Shown here: positions 1 to 7,539 of the stretch, piece after piece
Position numbering within the stretch: position 1 is the stretch's first letter
Layout: every line of letters starts with the position of its first letter
Assembly: GCA_015060325.1 (NCBI GenBank)
Contig: SUYQ01000027.1
Coordinates: 1-35,647, forward strand
Length of the DNA stretch: 35,647 bases
Direction of reading: 5' to 3'
DNA from: Bacteroidales bacterium
Lineage (GTDB): Bacteria > Bacteroidota > Bacteroidia > Bacteroidales > UBA932
Translations under genes and position numbers: made by a program
The notes under the pieces: generated by a model
What the model saw: only the letters and a program-made list of their open reading frames with translations
The model's database searches: none
Told to the model about the DNA's origin: nothing

Positions 1-121
1 GCCGCCGGCTTCCTTCAGATTCCACCTCACGATGGACACCCTTGCCTTTGGCTATATGCTTCCCGTCATTAGGGCGCATTAGGGACTTTCACCCGTTAGA
101 GCATGCCCATGCTGGGCGTAC
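1..121 (-). mobile_element. Group IIC intron, 5' end of domain I (partial, cut by window edge)
   Basis: Read on the minus strand, the block starts GTACGCCCAGCATGGG and continues with GGGTGAAAGTCCC, CAAGGGTGTCC, GGAATCTGAAGGAAGC and CGGCGGC. I recognise this order of motifs from domain I of class IIC introns such as the Oceanobacillus iheyensis intron (GUGUGCCCGGCAUGGG, GGGUGAGAGUCCC, CAAGGGUGUCC, GGAAUCUGAAGGAAGC). The 5' splice site is therefore placed at 121. The maturase ORF, domains V/VI and the 3' exon lie beyond the window. Class IIC introns are known to insert just behind intrinsic terminators, and a hairpin sits 3 nt upstream here. The match is from memory, not from a covariance-model search. 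Confidence 0.8.
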
Positions 122-124
122 TAC

Positions 125-158
125 AAAGTGCGTGCTCCCCAAAGGGAGCACGCACTTT
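125..158 (-). terminator. Intrinsic terminator hairpin of the GH5 gene; intron target
   Basis: A perfect 15-bp inverted repeat (125-139 with 144-158, loop CAAA) lies 25 nt behind the GH5 stop codon. On the minus strand the 3' arm ends in TTT, but the run is then interrupted by GTA and the intron start, so the original U-tract appears to have been split or displaced by the intron. Confidence 0.75.
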
Positions 159-183
159 AAGCAACTGACTGAGCATCAGCATG

Positions 184-1194
184 TTATTCGCCAGGCTGAT
201 TCTGCAGATAGTTCTTGAAGAAGCGGCCCTGGGTGGTTGGGGTGAAGGTCTCCCAATCTTCGATAAGAGTAGGGGACCAGTCGACGTCGAAGCACCATAC
301 GGTGAACGAGATGCCTTTCTTTTCGAAATACTCTGTGATGTGCTTTCCGTATACGTCTGTAGAAATGACAGGAATATGAGCACCTTTCTCATGCTCGAGG
401 CAGAAACCGATTTCTGTACAGATCACAGGATATTTGTCTGCTACAAATCCGAAGTCTGCTTCCCACTGCTCCTCCCATGGCTGGTCCCGCTTCATCGGAT
501 AAGGATGAGATACATAGGCCACGTTAGGTCTGTCGATTGGGGCTGAAGCTACCGGCGTCAGGTCATATGCCCAGTTGAATCCGGCGCAGAGACACACCGC
601 ATTAGGGTTATGTACGCGGATAGTGTCGATGATCTGCTCCTGAATGCCTTTCCATTCTTCCCAGGTGCATTCTCCTGTATCAGGACCGGTGACTGTCGGC
701 TCGTTGAAGATTTCGTACAGAGCAACTGTCGGTTCATCCTTGTAGCGCTGAGCAACAGTACGCCAGAACTTGAATGTCTCTTCCAGATCTGTATCGTACA
801 TAGGATTGGTGTACTTTGCATCCTTGAGGTTTCCGATGGAATGCCAGTCCATGATCACATACATTCCATGCTTCTTAGCCCACTCGATACCCTGATCCAT
901 TGCCTCGAACGTAGCATCCCAGCCCATCCTGTTCAGGTTGGTAGGGTGAACTGCAAAACGAACGACATTGGCTCCCCAGTCGGCAGCTTCCGCAAAATAA
1001 CGCTCTGTCCACTGGCCGTCTCCGACAAGCTTGACAGGATCCGAGAAGCAAAGTCCTCTGAACACAATCTCTTTTCCCTGAGGGTCAATGAACTTGTTTC
1101 CCTCCACCTTTACCCATCCTTCAGATTTCTTTGGCTGGGCAGCACATGCAGCCATGATCACAGCAGCACATGCCATCAAAAAAGTTCTTTTCAT
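184..1194 (-). CDS. GH5 endoglucanase/mannanase-type lipoprotein
   Basis: A 336-residue glycoside hydrolase of family 5 (retaining endo-beta-1,4-glucanase or related activity). The start at 1194 gives a lipoprotein signal (MKRTFLMACAAVIMAAC); an upstream in-frame ATG at 1218 falls inside the promoter and is rejected. The (beta/alpha)8 hallmarks are visible: the general acid/base Glu about 165 in IFNEP, the nucleophile Glu about 261 in ICTEIGF, and the conserved HP of strand 6 (SHPYP). The protein is probably anchored in a membrane facing the periplasm or cell surface. It follows a GH13 lipoprotein on the same strand but has its own promoter. Family assignment is firm; substrate (cellulose, mannan, xyloglucan) is not decidable. 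Confidence 0.9.
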   Translation of the reverse strand: MKRTFLMACAAVIMAACAAQPKKSEGWVKVEGNKFIDPQGKEIVFRGLCFSDPVKLVGDGQWTERYFAEAADWGANVVRFAVHPTNLNRMGWDATFEAMDQGIEWAKKHGMYVIMDWHSIGNLKDAKYTNPMYDTDLEETFKFWRTVAQRYKDEPTVALYEIFNEPTVTGPDTGECTWEEWKGIQEQIIDTIRVHNPNAVCLCAGFNWAYDLTPVASAPIDRPNVAYVSHPYPMKRDQPWEEQWEADFGFVADKYPVICTEIGFCLEHEKGAHIPVISTDVYGKHITEYFEKKGISFTVWCFDVDWSPTLIEDWETFTPTTQGRFFKNYLQNQPGE

Positions 1195-1217
1195 AGTGTC
1201 ATTAATTTGGTTTGCCA

Positions 1218-1248
1218 CAAAGATAGTAAAATATTATGGTCACGCAAA
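1218..1248 (-). promoter_or_regulatory. Bacteroidetes-type promoter of the GH5 gene
   Basis: On the minus strand, TTTG (1245-1248) is followed after exactly 19 nt by TATCTTTG (1218-1225), an exact match to the Bacteroidetes primary-sigma consensus TTTG-N19-TAnnTTTG. It fixes the translation start at 1194 with a leader of roughly 15-20 nt. Its -33 box lies inside the left arm of the palindromic element at 1237-1345. Confidence 0.8.
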
Positions 1249-1345
1249 CACCTAACACTCAGCGCCTTAACTAGCAACACGGTGGGGCAGAAATACCCAC
1301 CGTGTTGCTAGTCATATTGTTGAATGTCAATGTGTTACGTGACCA
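1237..1345. repeat. 109-bp palindromic element, copy 1
   Basis: The outer inverted repeat is TGGTCACG (1237-1244) with CGTGACCA (1338-1345); inside it lie CACCTAACAC and GTGTTACGTG, and in the centre a perfect 16-bp stem (1271-1286 with 1296-1311). The central arm GCAACACGGTGGGG is identical to that of a second element at 26755-26865, and the right flanks align at about 22 of 31 positions. No U-tract follows the hairpin on either strand, so it is not a classical terminator. Confidence 0.6.
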
Positions 1346-1374
1346 GTGTGCGGGTCAGTGGAGGGGCTGTGTGG

Positions 1375-1414
1375 ATTCCCGTCCACGAAATCCGCCATTT
1401 TCATGGACGGGAAT
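1375..1414. repeat. Inverted repeat behind the GH13 gene
   Basis: ATTCCCGTCCA (1375-1385) pairs perfectly with TGGACGGGAAT (1404-1414) around an 18-nt loop. It lies immediately downstream of the GH13 terminator and is the second of three consecutive hairpins in the 288-bp gap before GH5. Its role is unknown. Confidence 0.5.
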
Positions 1415-1460
1415 GAAAAACGAGGCTGGCTGAAGGTCTACGACTCTTCGGCCAGCCTCG
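1415..1460 (-). terminator. Intrinsic terminator of the GH13 gene
   Basis: CGAGGCTGGC plus GAAG (1421-1435) pairs with the 3' arm at 1446-1460 through one G-U pair. On the minus strand the stem is followed directly by TTTTT (1416-1420). It begins 22 nt behind the GH13 stop codon. Confidence 0.8.
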
Positions 1461-1482
1461 GTGATATACTGAGCGGAATGAC

Positions 1483-2940
1483 TTACTGGAGAATGTAAGT
1501 GGTCTCAGGTTGAACGGTGCCTCTGAGGATGCCGTTCTCGACAGAGAACGCAGCACCGTACACCTGATCGGTGTACGCGCCGTCTGCAAGGGTAGTGGTG
1601 AGCTCGAAAGGCTTCTCGTTGAGCGAGAAGTTGATGATCGCGGCTCCCTTGTCTCCACGGCTGATCACAACAACCTCACCATCCTCAGCGATCTGTACAT
1701 TTTCAACCTGACCCTCCATTGCCTTACGGAACTTGTTGACAGCAACAACCTCAGGGTGGAAGAACTCGTCATTACCTCGTGCACCGAGGAGATTGTCTCC
1801 GAAGTAGTTCTCGCGGGTAGAGTTCATAGGACGGCTGTAGAAGAGAGGTGTTCCGTTCTGACGTGCAGTAAGGAATACCCATCCTGTGCGGATCTGAGCG
1901 TCTGTAAGGCCTGCACTTTCGTTGGCATTGCAGTATGTGTCATGGCTCTCCACCCATGTTGTAAGATATTCAGGAGCAGCACGATGGCACCAGTCAAGGA
2001 GATTTTGACCCTTTGCGCTTCTGTGCCAGAGTACTTCGCGGAGCACATGTCCGTAGCTTGACGCGGTCTGACCGAAATATCCTGCATATTCTTCCTCAGG
2101 AACGTTTCTGTCCTGGAGGACCTCGCCGTATACGAAGAGGCTGTCATATGGGATGCAGAGTGACACTCCAAGCACCTCCTTGCGGCCTGTTGCGACATCC
2201 CAGAAGTCATTCTCTGTTACGCCTGCAAGGCTGTCGACAGGATCTGAATGCACACCGATATGCTTTGCTGTGTCATAGCGGAAACCGCGTACACCCATCT
2301 CGATGAGCTTGTTCACAAACTGCATGTAGTATTTCTGGAACTGAGGATTCTCGGTGTTTACGTCAGGAAGACCACCGACGCCTTGGTGGGTGCATTGGGT
2401 GCGGTCGTTATAGTCGTTGATGCCCTCAAGACCATGAGTGTGGAACATCTTGTCACGGCCGCCTACAGCTGCATAGAATTCGTCAGTCACAAGGTCAATG
2501 TCAAATGCTGTATGGTTAGGAAGAACGTCCACAAGCACGCGAATGCCATACTTCTTGGCCTCGTCCAGCATGACCTTCATTTCCTCTTCTGTGCCGACGA
2601 TATTGTTTCCGATCGTCCAGTCGGTAGGCTGATAGTAATGATACCAGTTACCCTCCTTCTCATCAAGAATCTTTATGTTTCCGCCTTCAGGGCTGAAGCA
2701 TGCATTTACCGGAGATGTCTGGATCATGGTGAATCCGGCATCGGCGATCTGCTTCATGTTCTCCGTGATGGTAGGGAAGTCCCAGCTCCATACATGGAGG
2801 ATGGTCTCTGTATTGGTGTAGTTCGGATCATGGACCATACGGTCGACCGGCTTGGCAGCCTCTTGCTCAGCAGGCTTTTTCGGAGAAGATGCGCATGCCA
2901 CGATACTCAGGCATGCGATGATGTAAAGAATTCTTTTCAT
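1483..2940 (-). CDS. GH13 alpha-amylase-family lipoprotein
   Basis: A 485-residue alpha-amylase-family enzyme acting on alpha-glucans. The start at 2940 gives a clean lipoprotein signal (MKRILYIIACLSIVAC, lipobox Cys16); an ATG at 2952 would only add MLHY. The four GH13 signatures are present: DVLPNH (region I), GFRYDTAKH with nucleophile Asp about 223 (region II), VYGEV with acid/base Glu about 273 (region III), and ESHDTY with Asp about 334 (region IV). A short all-beta C-terminal domain follows. There is no SusC/SusD/SusE context, so it is not a canonical sus locus. It is followed by a terminator and then GH5. GH13 subfamily not assigned. Confidence 0.9.
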   Translation of the reverse strand: MKRILYIIACLSIVACASSPKKPAEQEAAKPVDRMVHDPNYTNTETILHVWSWDFPTITENMKQIADAGFTMIQTSPVNACFSPEGGNIKILDEKEGNWYHYYQPTDWTIGNNIVGTEEEMKVMLDEAKKYGIRVLVDVLPNHTAFDIDLVTDEFYAAVGGRDKMFHTHGLEGINDYNDRTQCTHQGVGGLPDVNTENPQFQKYYMQFVNKLIEMGVRGFRYDTAKHIGVHSDPVDSLAGVTENDFWDVATGRKEVLGVSLCIPYDSLFVYGEVLQDRNVPEEEYAGYFGQTASSYGHVLREVLWHRSAKGQNLLDWCHRAAPEYLTTWVESHDTYCNANESAGLTDAQIRTGWVFLTARQNGTPLFYSRPMNSTRENYFGDNLLGARGNDEFFHPEVVAVNKFRKAMEGQVENVQIAEDGEVVVISRGDKGAAIINFSLNEKPFELTTTLADGAYTDQVYGAAFSVENGILRGTVQPETTYILQ

Positions 2941-2997
2941 ATAGTGAAGCATGTTTAAATAATTTCAAATAACCCCGCGAAGATAAGCATTTTCTTC

Positions 2998-3005
2998 TAT
3001 ATTTG
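2998..3005 (+). promoter_or_regulatory. -7 box of the transporter-GH53 operon
   Basis: TATATTTG matches TAnnTTTG and lies 25 nt upstream of the transporter start, in the 90-bp gap between divergent genes. No TTTG is present at the usual -33 distance, so the assignment rests on the -7 box alone. Confidence 0.45.
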
Positions 3006-3030
3006 CGTGCGCATTTAAAACGAATGAAAC

Positions 3031-4527
3031 ATGGGAAGACTGAAGGTTCCTAATACTTATGTGATAATATTCGCAGCGTTGCTTATGTGCTGCGTGGCGA
3101 CATGGCTGGTGCCGGGAGCGGACCCGCAGACATGGCAGCTGTTCTCGGCAATGTTCGACGGATTCTCAAGACAGGCAGACATAATAGCTTTCGTGCTCAT
3201 CATCGGAGGAGCGTTCTGGGTGCTGAACAGTACCAAGGCGATGGACGAAGGCATTACGAAGTTCATCATATCGATCCGTAAACTGGAGCGATATGCCATC
3301 GTCCGCAAGCTAGGCACAGGCAACATCATAATAACGCTCATCATGCTGATGTTCGGTCTTTTCGGTGCTCTTTTCGGAATGAGTGAGGAGACCATCGCGT
3401 TCGTTGCTGTGGTGATACCGCTTGCAAAATCACTTGGCTATGACGAGATCACAGGAGTATGCATGGTCTATCTTGCAGCCCATGTCGGATTTGCCGGTGC
3501 CATGCTAAATCCGTTCACTGTCGGCATTGCCCAGGGAATGTCAGATCTTCCGCTTTTCTCCGGCATTGAGTACAGGATTGTGTGCTGGCTCATCCTTATG
3601 GCAATCGCCATTGCGTTCACGCTCTGGTATGCAAACAGGATTCATAAGCCTGTTGAAACGGATGCCTCGACAATTGCTGAAACAACTGTCACCGAGCGAA
3701 AGGGAAGCGGTATCCGTGCGTGGATATGCTATGTTATCCTTACTGGAGTAATGGTTGCCTTCTCAGCGCTTTATGCATCTGACTGCACGATCACTCTCGG
3801 TCAGTCAAAGATTGCTGCCCCATGGCTGTTGTGGGTTGTGACCGGACTTTTCGCCATCATTTCCATAGCGGCACTGAGGTCTTCTACGAGCATGTTCATC
3901 CTCAATCTGCTGATGTTCACCATCATCTACCTGATTGTGGGAGCCATGGGATACGGGTGGTATCTGCCCGAAATATGTGCGCTGTTCATGGCTATGGCTA
4001 TAGCGATAGGCTTCTCGGCGGACTATTCAGCGGATGTCATAGCCACTGAATTTGTGGCGGGAGCCAAGGATATATTCTCTGCTGCACTTATAATAGGATT
4101 TGCAGCAGGCATAGTTGTGATACTCGAGAACGGTAATGTGATAGGTATAATGCTTTCTTCAATTGCAGAGGTGCTTGCCAATGTAGGAGAAGCCGTGTCA
4201 TTGGGATTCATGTACCTGATTGAAACATTCATAAACCTTTTCATCCCGTCGGCATCAGCAAAGGCCACGGCTACCATTCCTATCTTTGCAGAACTCTCGG
4301 ACATGATCGGCGTTTCGCGCCAATCGACAGTTCTGGCATTCCAGTTCGGCGACGGTTTCACAAACATGATCACTCCATGTTCCGGTGTGCTTATGGCAGT
4401 GCTTTCCGTTGCAAAGATCCCATACGTGAAGTGGGTGAAATGGGTATGGAAATTCATCCTCTTCCTGGTGATTTTCGGTTTCGTGCTCCTGCTCCCGACC
4501 ATTTTCCTTGATCTCCCCGGATTTTAA
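3031..4527 (+). CDS. YfcC/DcuC-family integral membrane transporter
   Basis: A 498-residue polytopic membrane protein with about 12 hydrophobic segments, starting at residue 10. The N-terminal pattern WLVPGAD, a segment rich in FGLFGALFGMSEETIAF and the late IPSASAKATATIPI and QFGDGFTN motifs fit the C4-dicarboxylate/YfcC (DcuC-like) superfamily, which moves dicarboxylates, amino acids or peptides by ion coupling. The GH53 gene follows after 9 nt, so the two are almost surely co-transcribed. That pairing suggests, but does not show, a link to uptake of galactan products; this family is not known for sugar transport. Substrate unknown. Confidence 0.7.
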   Translation: MGRLKVPNTYVIIFAALLMCCVATWLVPGADPQTWQLFSAMFDGFSRQADIIAFVLIIGGAFWVLNSTKAMDEGITKFIISIRKLERYAIVRKLGTGNIIITLIMLMFGLFGALFGMSEETIAFVAVVIPLAKSLGYDEITGVCMVYLAAHVGFAGAMLNPFTVGIAQGMSDLPLFSGIEYRIVCWLILMAIAIAFTLWYANRIHKPVETDASTIAETTVTERKGSGIRAWICYVILTGVMVAFSALYASDCTITLGQSKIAAPWLLWVVTGLFAIISIAALRSSTSMFILNLLMFTIIYLIVGAMGYGWYLPEICALFMAMAIAIGFSADYSADVIATEFVAGAKDIFSAALIIGFAAGIVVILENGNVIGIMLSSIAEVLANVGEAVSLGFMYLIETFINLFIPSASAKATATIPIFAELSDMIGVSRQSTVLAFQFGDGFTNMITPCSGVLMAVLSVAKIPYVKWVKWVWKFILFLVIFGFVLLLPTIFLDLPGF

Positions 4528-4536
4528 TCTATAACT

Positions 4537-5670
4537 ATGAAGACCATAAGATTATTTGCTGTTCTTGCAGTTGCAGCAGCACTTTTATCATCATGTGGCT
4601 CCAGCCGTAAGGCAGAGCCTGCTTCCAAAACAGAATTCTGGCTGGGAGCAGACCTTGGCTGGATTACAGAGTATGAGGCTAAGGGCCATAAGTTCTATAA
4701 TAAGGACGGAAAGGAAATGGAGTGCACGGCTCTCATGAAGGAACTTGGGCTTAATGCGGTCCGCCACCGTGTCTGGGTGGATCCTTCAAGGCACGGAAAC
4801 TGGTGCAGCAAGGAAGATCTTCTTGTCAAATGCAAGCGTGCAAAGGAGCTTGACATGGAAATCCTGCTGGATTTCCACTACAGCGACTGGTGGGCTGACC
4901 CTGCAAAGCAGAACATTCCTGCCGCATGGAGCGGACATTCATACGAGCAGATGAAGGAAGACCTCAGGGCTCACACTATAGATGTACTTACATATCTGAA
5001 GGACAACGGCATAGAACCGAAATGGATCCAGGTCGGCAACGAGACACGCAACGGATTCCTTTGGAGCGTCGAGTCGAACGAAAAGGGATGGCCGGTGCTT
5101 GACGAGAACGGCAACACTACCATCACAGAATCCATGGGACATGTGGTGAACAATCCCGAACAGTATGCCGGACTGTTTGCAGCAGGCTACGATGCATGCA
5201 AGAGCGTCTTTCCTGACGCCATCGTCATGGTCCATCTTGACAACGGTTTTGACAAGGATCTCTATGACTTCAACCTTGGAGTGCTGAAGGAAGGGGGAGC
5301 GAAGTGGGATATGATAGGAATGTCGCTTTACCCTTACTGGGCTCTTGACGGAGGATTCCGGGACGATGAGGAACAGACAATCACCGACTGTATCGAGAAC
5401 ATCAGGTATGTCAGCGGGAAATTCGGATGTGACGTCATGATAGTCGAGACGGGATTCCTTGTAGATGAATCCGACCCTGTGCGCATGGAAACAAGCCGCA
5501 GGCAACTTGCAAGGGTGATCCGTGAGTCGATGAACAATACAGACGGCAGGTGCAAGGGAGTATTCTACTGGGAGCCGGAGTGCCGTCCGTCACAATACAA
5601 GCTCGGCGCATTCACCGAGGACGGCCGCCCTACAATGATAATGGATGCCTTCAAGGACTGGTCTGAGTGA
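4537..5670 (+). CDS. GH53 arabinogalactan endo-beta-1,4-galactanase lipoprotein
   Basis: A 377-residue family 53 glycoside hydrolase that cleaves beta-1,4-galactan (pectic type I arabinogalactan side chains). A lipoprotein signal ends at Cys20 (ALLSSC). Family hallmarks: LGADLGWITEYE at the N-terminus, VRHRVWVDP, DFHYSDWWADP, acid/base Glu169 in QVGNE, and nucleophile Glu304 in VETGF. Length is normal for a catalytic domain alone, with no extra binding module. It shares an operon with the preceding transporter and ends only 2 nt from the stop of the convergent gene on the minus strand, leaving no room for a separate terminator. Confidence 0.93.
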   Translation: MKTIRLFAVLAVAAALLSSCGSSRKAEPASKTEFWLGADLGWITEYEAKGHKFYNKDGKEMECTALMKELGLNAVRHRVWVDPSRHGNWCSKEDLLVKCKRAKELDMEILLDFHYSDWWADPAKQNIPAAWSGHSYEQMKEDLRAHTIDVLTYLKDNGIEPKWIQVGNETRNGFLWSVESNEKGWPVLDENGNTTITESMGHVVNNPEQYAGLFAAGYDACKSVFPDAIVMVHLDNGFDKDLYDFNLGVLKEGGAKWDMIGMSLYPYWALDGGFRDDEEQTITDCIENIRYVSGKFGCDVMIVETGFLVDESDPVRMETSRRQLARVIRESMNNTDGRCKGVFYWEPECRPSQYKLGAFTEDGRPTMIMDAFKDWSE

Positions 5671-5672
5671 TC

Positions 5673-6317
5673 TTAATCGATAGAGCGCAGGAAATATTCC
5701 TTGCGCTTTTCTTTGCTTATGTCATAGAATGTGCACTGGGTCGGTCTGCGCAACCTGTCCACCTCTGTCAGGTCACATACATACAGACGGTCGATCAGGG
5801 AGAGGTACATCTTGGAATATCTGATGTCCAGATGTCTCTGAAGGTCGCTGGTATATTCCATGGTAAGGATGACCTCGTCATACGAGAGGTCATCCTTACA
5901 GAATATATATAGTCCGTATTCGCTGAAACTGCCATAGAAACCGGATCCTACCTTGCTGACCTTGCTTTCGATGATTCTTCTCAGAGGATGCGCCAGCTGC
6001 CAGTATTCATACTCTATGGATCCTATGTATCTTCCGTCCTGAAGGCCATATCCGTATCCGCTTCTGATGATATGGTCCATTTCATCCCTGTCCTCGTCCC
6101 TGACATCAATTCCTGCCATTTCCTTCAGCATGGCCTGAGCTACATTCTTGTTTGATTCCATTGCCCTTGTCACCTCGATTCCAAGACTTCTGTCAGGCAT
6201 CTGGAGGTCCGGTCTGTCTTCGTTTACAAGATCGGAATAGGCCGGTCCCAGGATGCTCTCAAGAGTGGTCCGGGCGTAGCGCTCAAAGAAACATGTGTCG
6301 AACTTTCTATGGCTCAT
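5673..6317 (-). CDS. Hypothetical protein with PD-(D/E)XK-like motif
   Basis: A 214-residue soluble protein with no signal peptide or membrane segment; I do not recognise the family. The N-terminal part shows RPDLQ (Asp37), about ten residues, then LGIEVT (Glu48, Thr50), a spacing that resembles the D...ExK core of PD-(D/E)XK nucleases with the lysine replaced by Thr. The C-terminal half is rich in Tyr, Arg and Asp. It is convergent with the GH53 gene and lies 74 nt downstream of the choloylglycine hydrolase-family gene, with no toxin, antitoxin or restriction partner beside it. The nuclease link is a weak inference from one motif. Confidence 0.6.
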   Translation of the reverse strand: MSHRKFDTCFFERYARTTLESILGPAYSDLVNEDRPDLQMPDRSLGIEVTRAMESNKNVAQAMLKEMAGIDVRDEDRDEMDHIIRSGYGYGLQDGRYIGSIEYEYWQLAHPLRRIIESKVSKVGSGFYGSFSEYGLYIFCKDDLSYDEVILTMEYTSDLQRHLDIRYSKMYLSLIDRLYVCDLTEVDRLRRPTQCTFYDISKEKRKEYFLRSID

Positions 6318-6391
6318 GATGGAGATTCTGCATTAATTCCGTGCAATTTAGCAATTATCCCCACCATCTGCAAATACTCTCTTGAAAAAGC

Positions 6392-7477
6392 CTACGAATG
6401 TATCTTTATCATTTCGACAGGTTGCTCCTGTACCTTGTCCAGAGGATGTGACTGGTACTTTACCTTCCTGAAGTCAATGCCCATCAGGTCAATGCATCTG
6501 ATGTTGCTGTTCCATGCTGTTCGATAGTAGAACTTCATCGCGTCCTGATCGGTGGCCGATGTGAACTGTGTCGCACTAGGAAGACCCTTTGGAATGTCTG
6601 CCATGGCATGCTGGCTGCCGATAGGAATGTCGAAATTGTTCAGGATATGGAATGCCTGGATCACAGTCTCGAATCCGTTGTCCCACATCGGTGCAGTGGT
6701 CTGGAAGAAGGTAGCGCGTACGAACCTTGAAGGTGAGGTGAAGTCACCTGGAAGACCGAGCATTCCGCTGCCGTGTCCGAGCGCCTTGAGTGTGATGCCC
6801 TTCTTGATGGTATGATCAGGTACAGAACCCGGTTCAAGGCTGACATAGTTGTTGAGATTGGTCATATGCCAGTTGAATCCTGGTGCATTGGTCAATACTC
6901 CGAGCGTATTCTCATAGAAATGAGGCACTCCGTTCACTACTTCCAGAACCACCATTCTTCCGTTCGGTTCAGCAATCCTCCAGTGTACCGCTCCGATATT
7001 ATGGTTCAATGTAACAAGGTCGATGTTCTTGATGCCTTCCTTGACCTGATCTATGCTTGAGAACTGTGAAAGCACCCATGACACGAACTGCATGTCGCAA
7101 AGCGTCTTTGCATCTGCCGCCTTGTCATATGGTGCATAATCACCGTAATTCGGGAAGAAGAACAATCCAGCAGCAAGGCCTGCCTCATTGATTCCCTCGA
7201 CAATGAACGGCTCATATTCAGTATAGATTCCTACATATCCGTATTTTGCCTTGTACTTAAGCCCGTTTGCACCGGTAGGAGTGTAGGACTGCTGGTCGTG
7301 TCCGCGTGGAACTACCACGTAGCCGCACTGCATGGGCGTTGCCGCCCACTCTACAGTTCTTGCAACTACATGGCTCCCGTCTCTGGCCACCAATGAAATT
7401 CCGGTACATGCGCCTGCATCTGCTGCATAGAATCCACCCAGAATCATAGCAGCTGTCAATATAGCCAATCGCTTCAT
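6392..7477 (-). CDS. Choloylglycine hydrolase/penicillin V acylase family protein
   Basis: A 361-residue N-terminal nucleophile hydrolase that cleaves linear amide bonds, either conjugated bile salts or acyl amides. A signal peptide ends at ADAGA and would expose Cys24 as the N-terminal nucleophile (CTGISL). Arg40 stands 16 residues after the Cys, as in known bile salt hydrolases; the usual Asp three residues later is Glu43 (RTVEW). Further landmarks are INEAGLAAGLFFFP and the late ARVRATFF-like SRFVRATFF region. The sequence resembles the periplasmic Bacteroides type (YTPTGANGLKY). Bile acid versus penicillin V or N-acyl-homoserine lactone preference cannot be read from sequence alone. Confidence 0.88.
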   Translation of the reverse strand: MKRLAILTAAMILGGFYAADAGACTGISLVARDGSHVVARTVEWAATPMQCGYVVVPRGHDQQSYTPTGANGLKYKAKYGYVGIYTEYEPFIVEGINEAGLAAGLFFFPNYGDYAPYDKAADAKTLCDMQFVSWVLSQFSSIDQVKEGIKNIDLVTLNHNIGAVHWRIAEPNGRMVVLEVVNGVPHFYENTLGVLTNAPGFNWHMTNLNNYVSLEPGSVPDHTIKKGITLKALGHGSGMLGLPGDFTSPSRFVRATFFQTTAPMWDNGFETVIQAFHILNNFDIPIGSQHAMADIPKGLPSATQFTSATDQDAMKFYYRTAWNSNIRCIDLMGIDFRKVKYQSHPLDKVQEQPVEMIKIHS

Positions 7478-7539
7478 ATAACGTAAATTTAAATAATTCT
7501 AAACTACGGCGCTATATGCAAGCAGCGGGCCAGATCTGA

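Noticed and set aside
610..1311. 233-codon plus-strand frame opposite the GH5 gene
   Set aside because: It is a shadow of GH5 on the other strand, with no domain logic and no promoter, and it runs through the palindromic element.
1271..1311. Central hairpin of copy 1 as the terminator of GH13
   Set aside because: A proper stem with U5 already stands right behind the GH13 stop (1415-1460), and the 1271-1311 hairpin lacks a U-tract.
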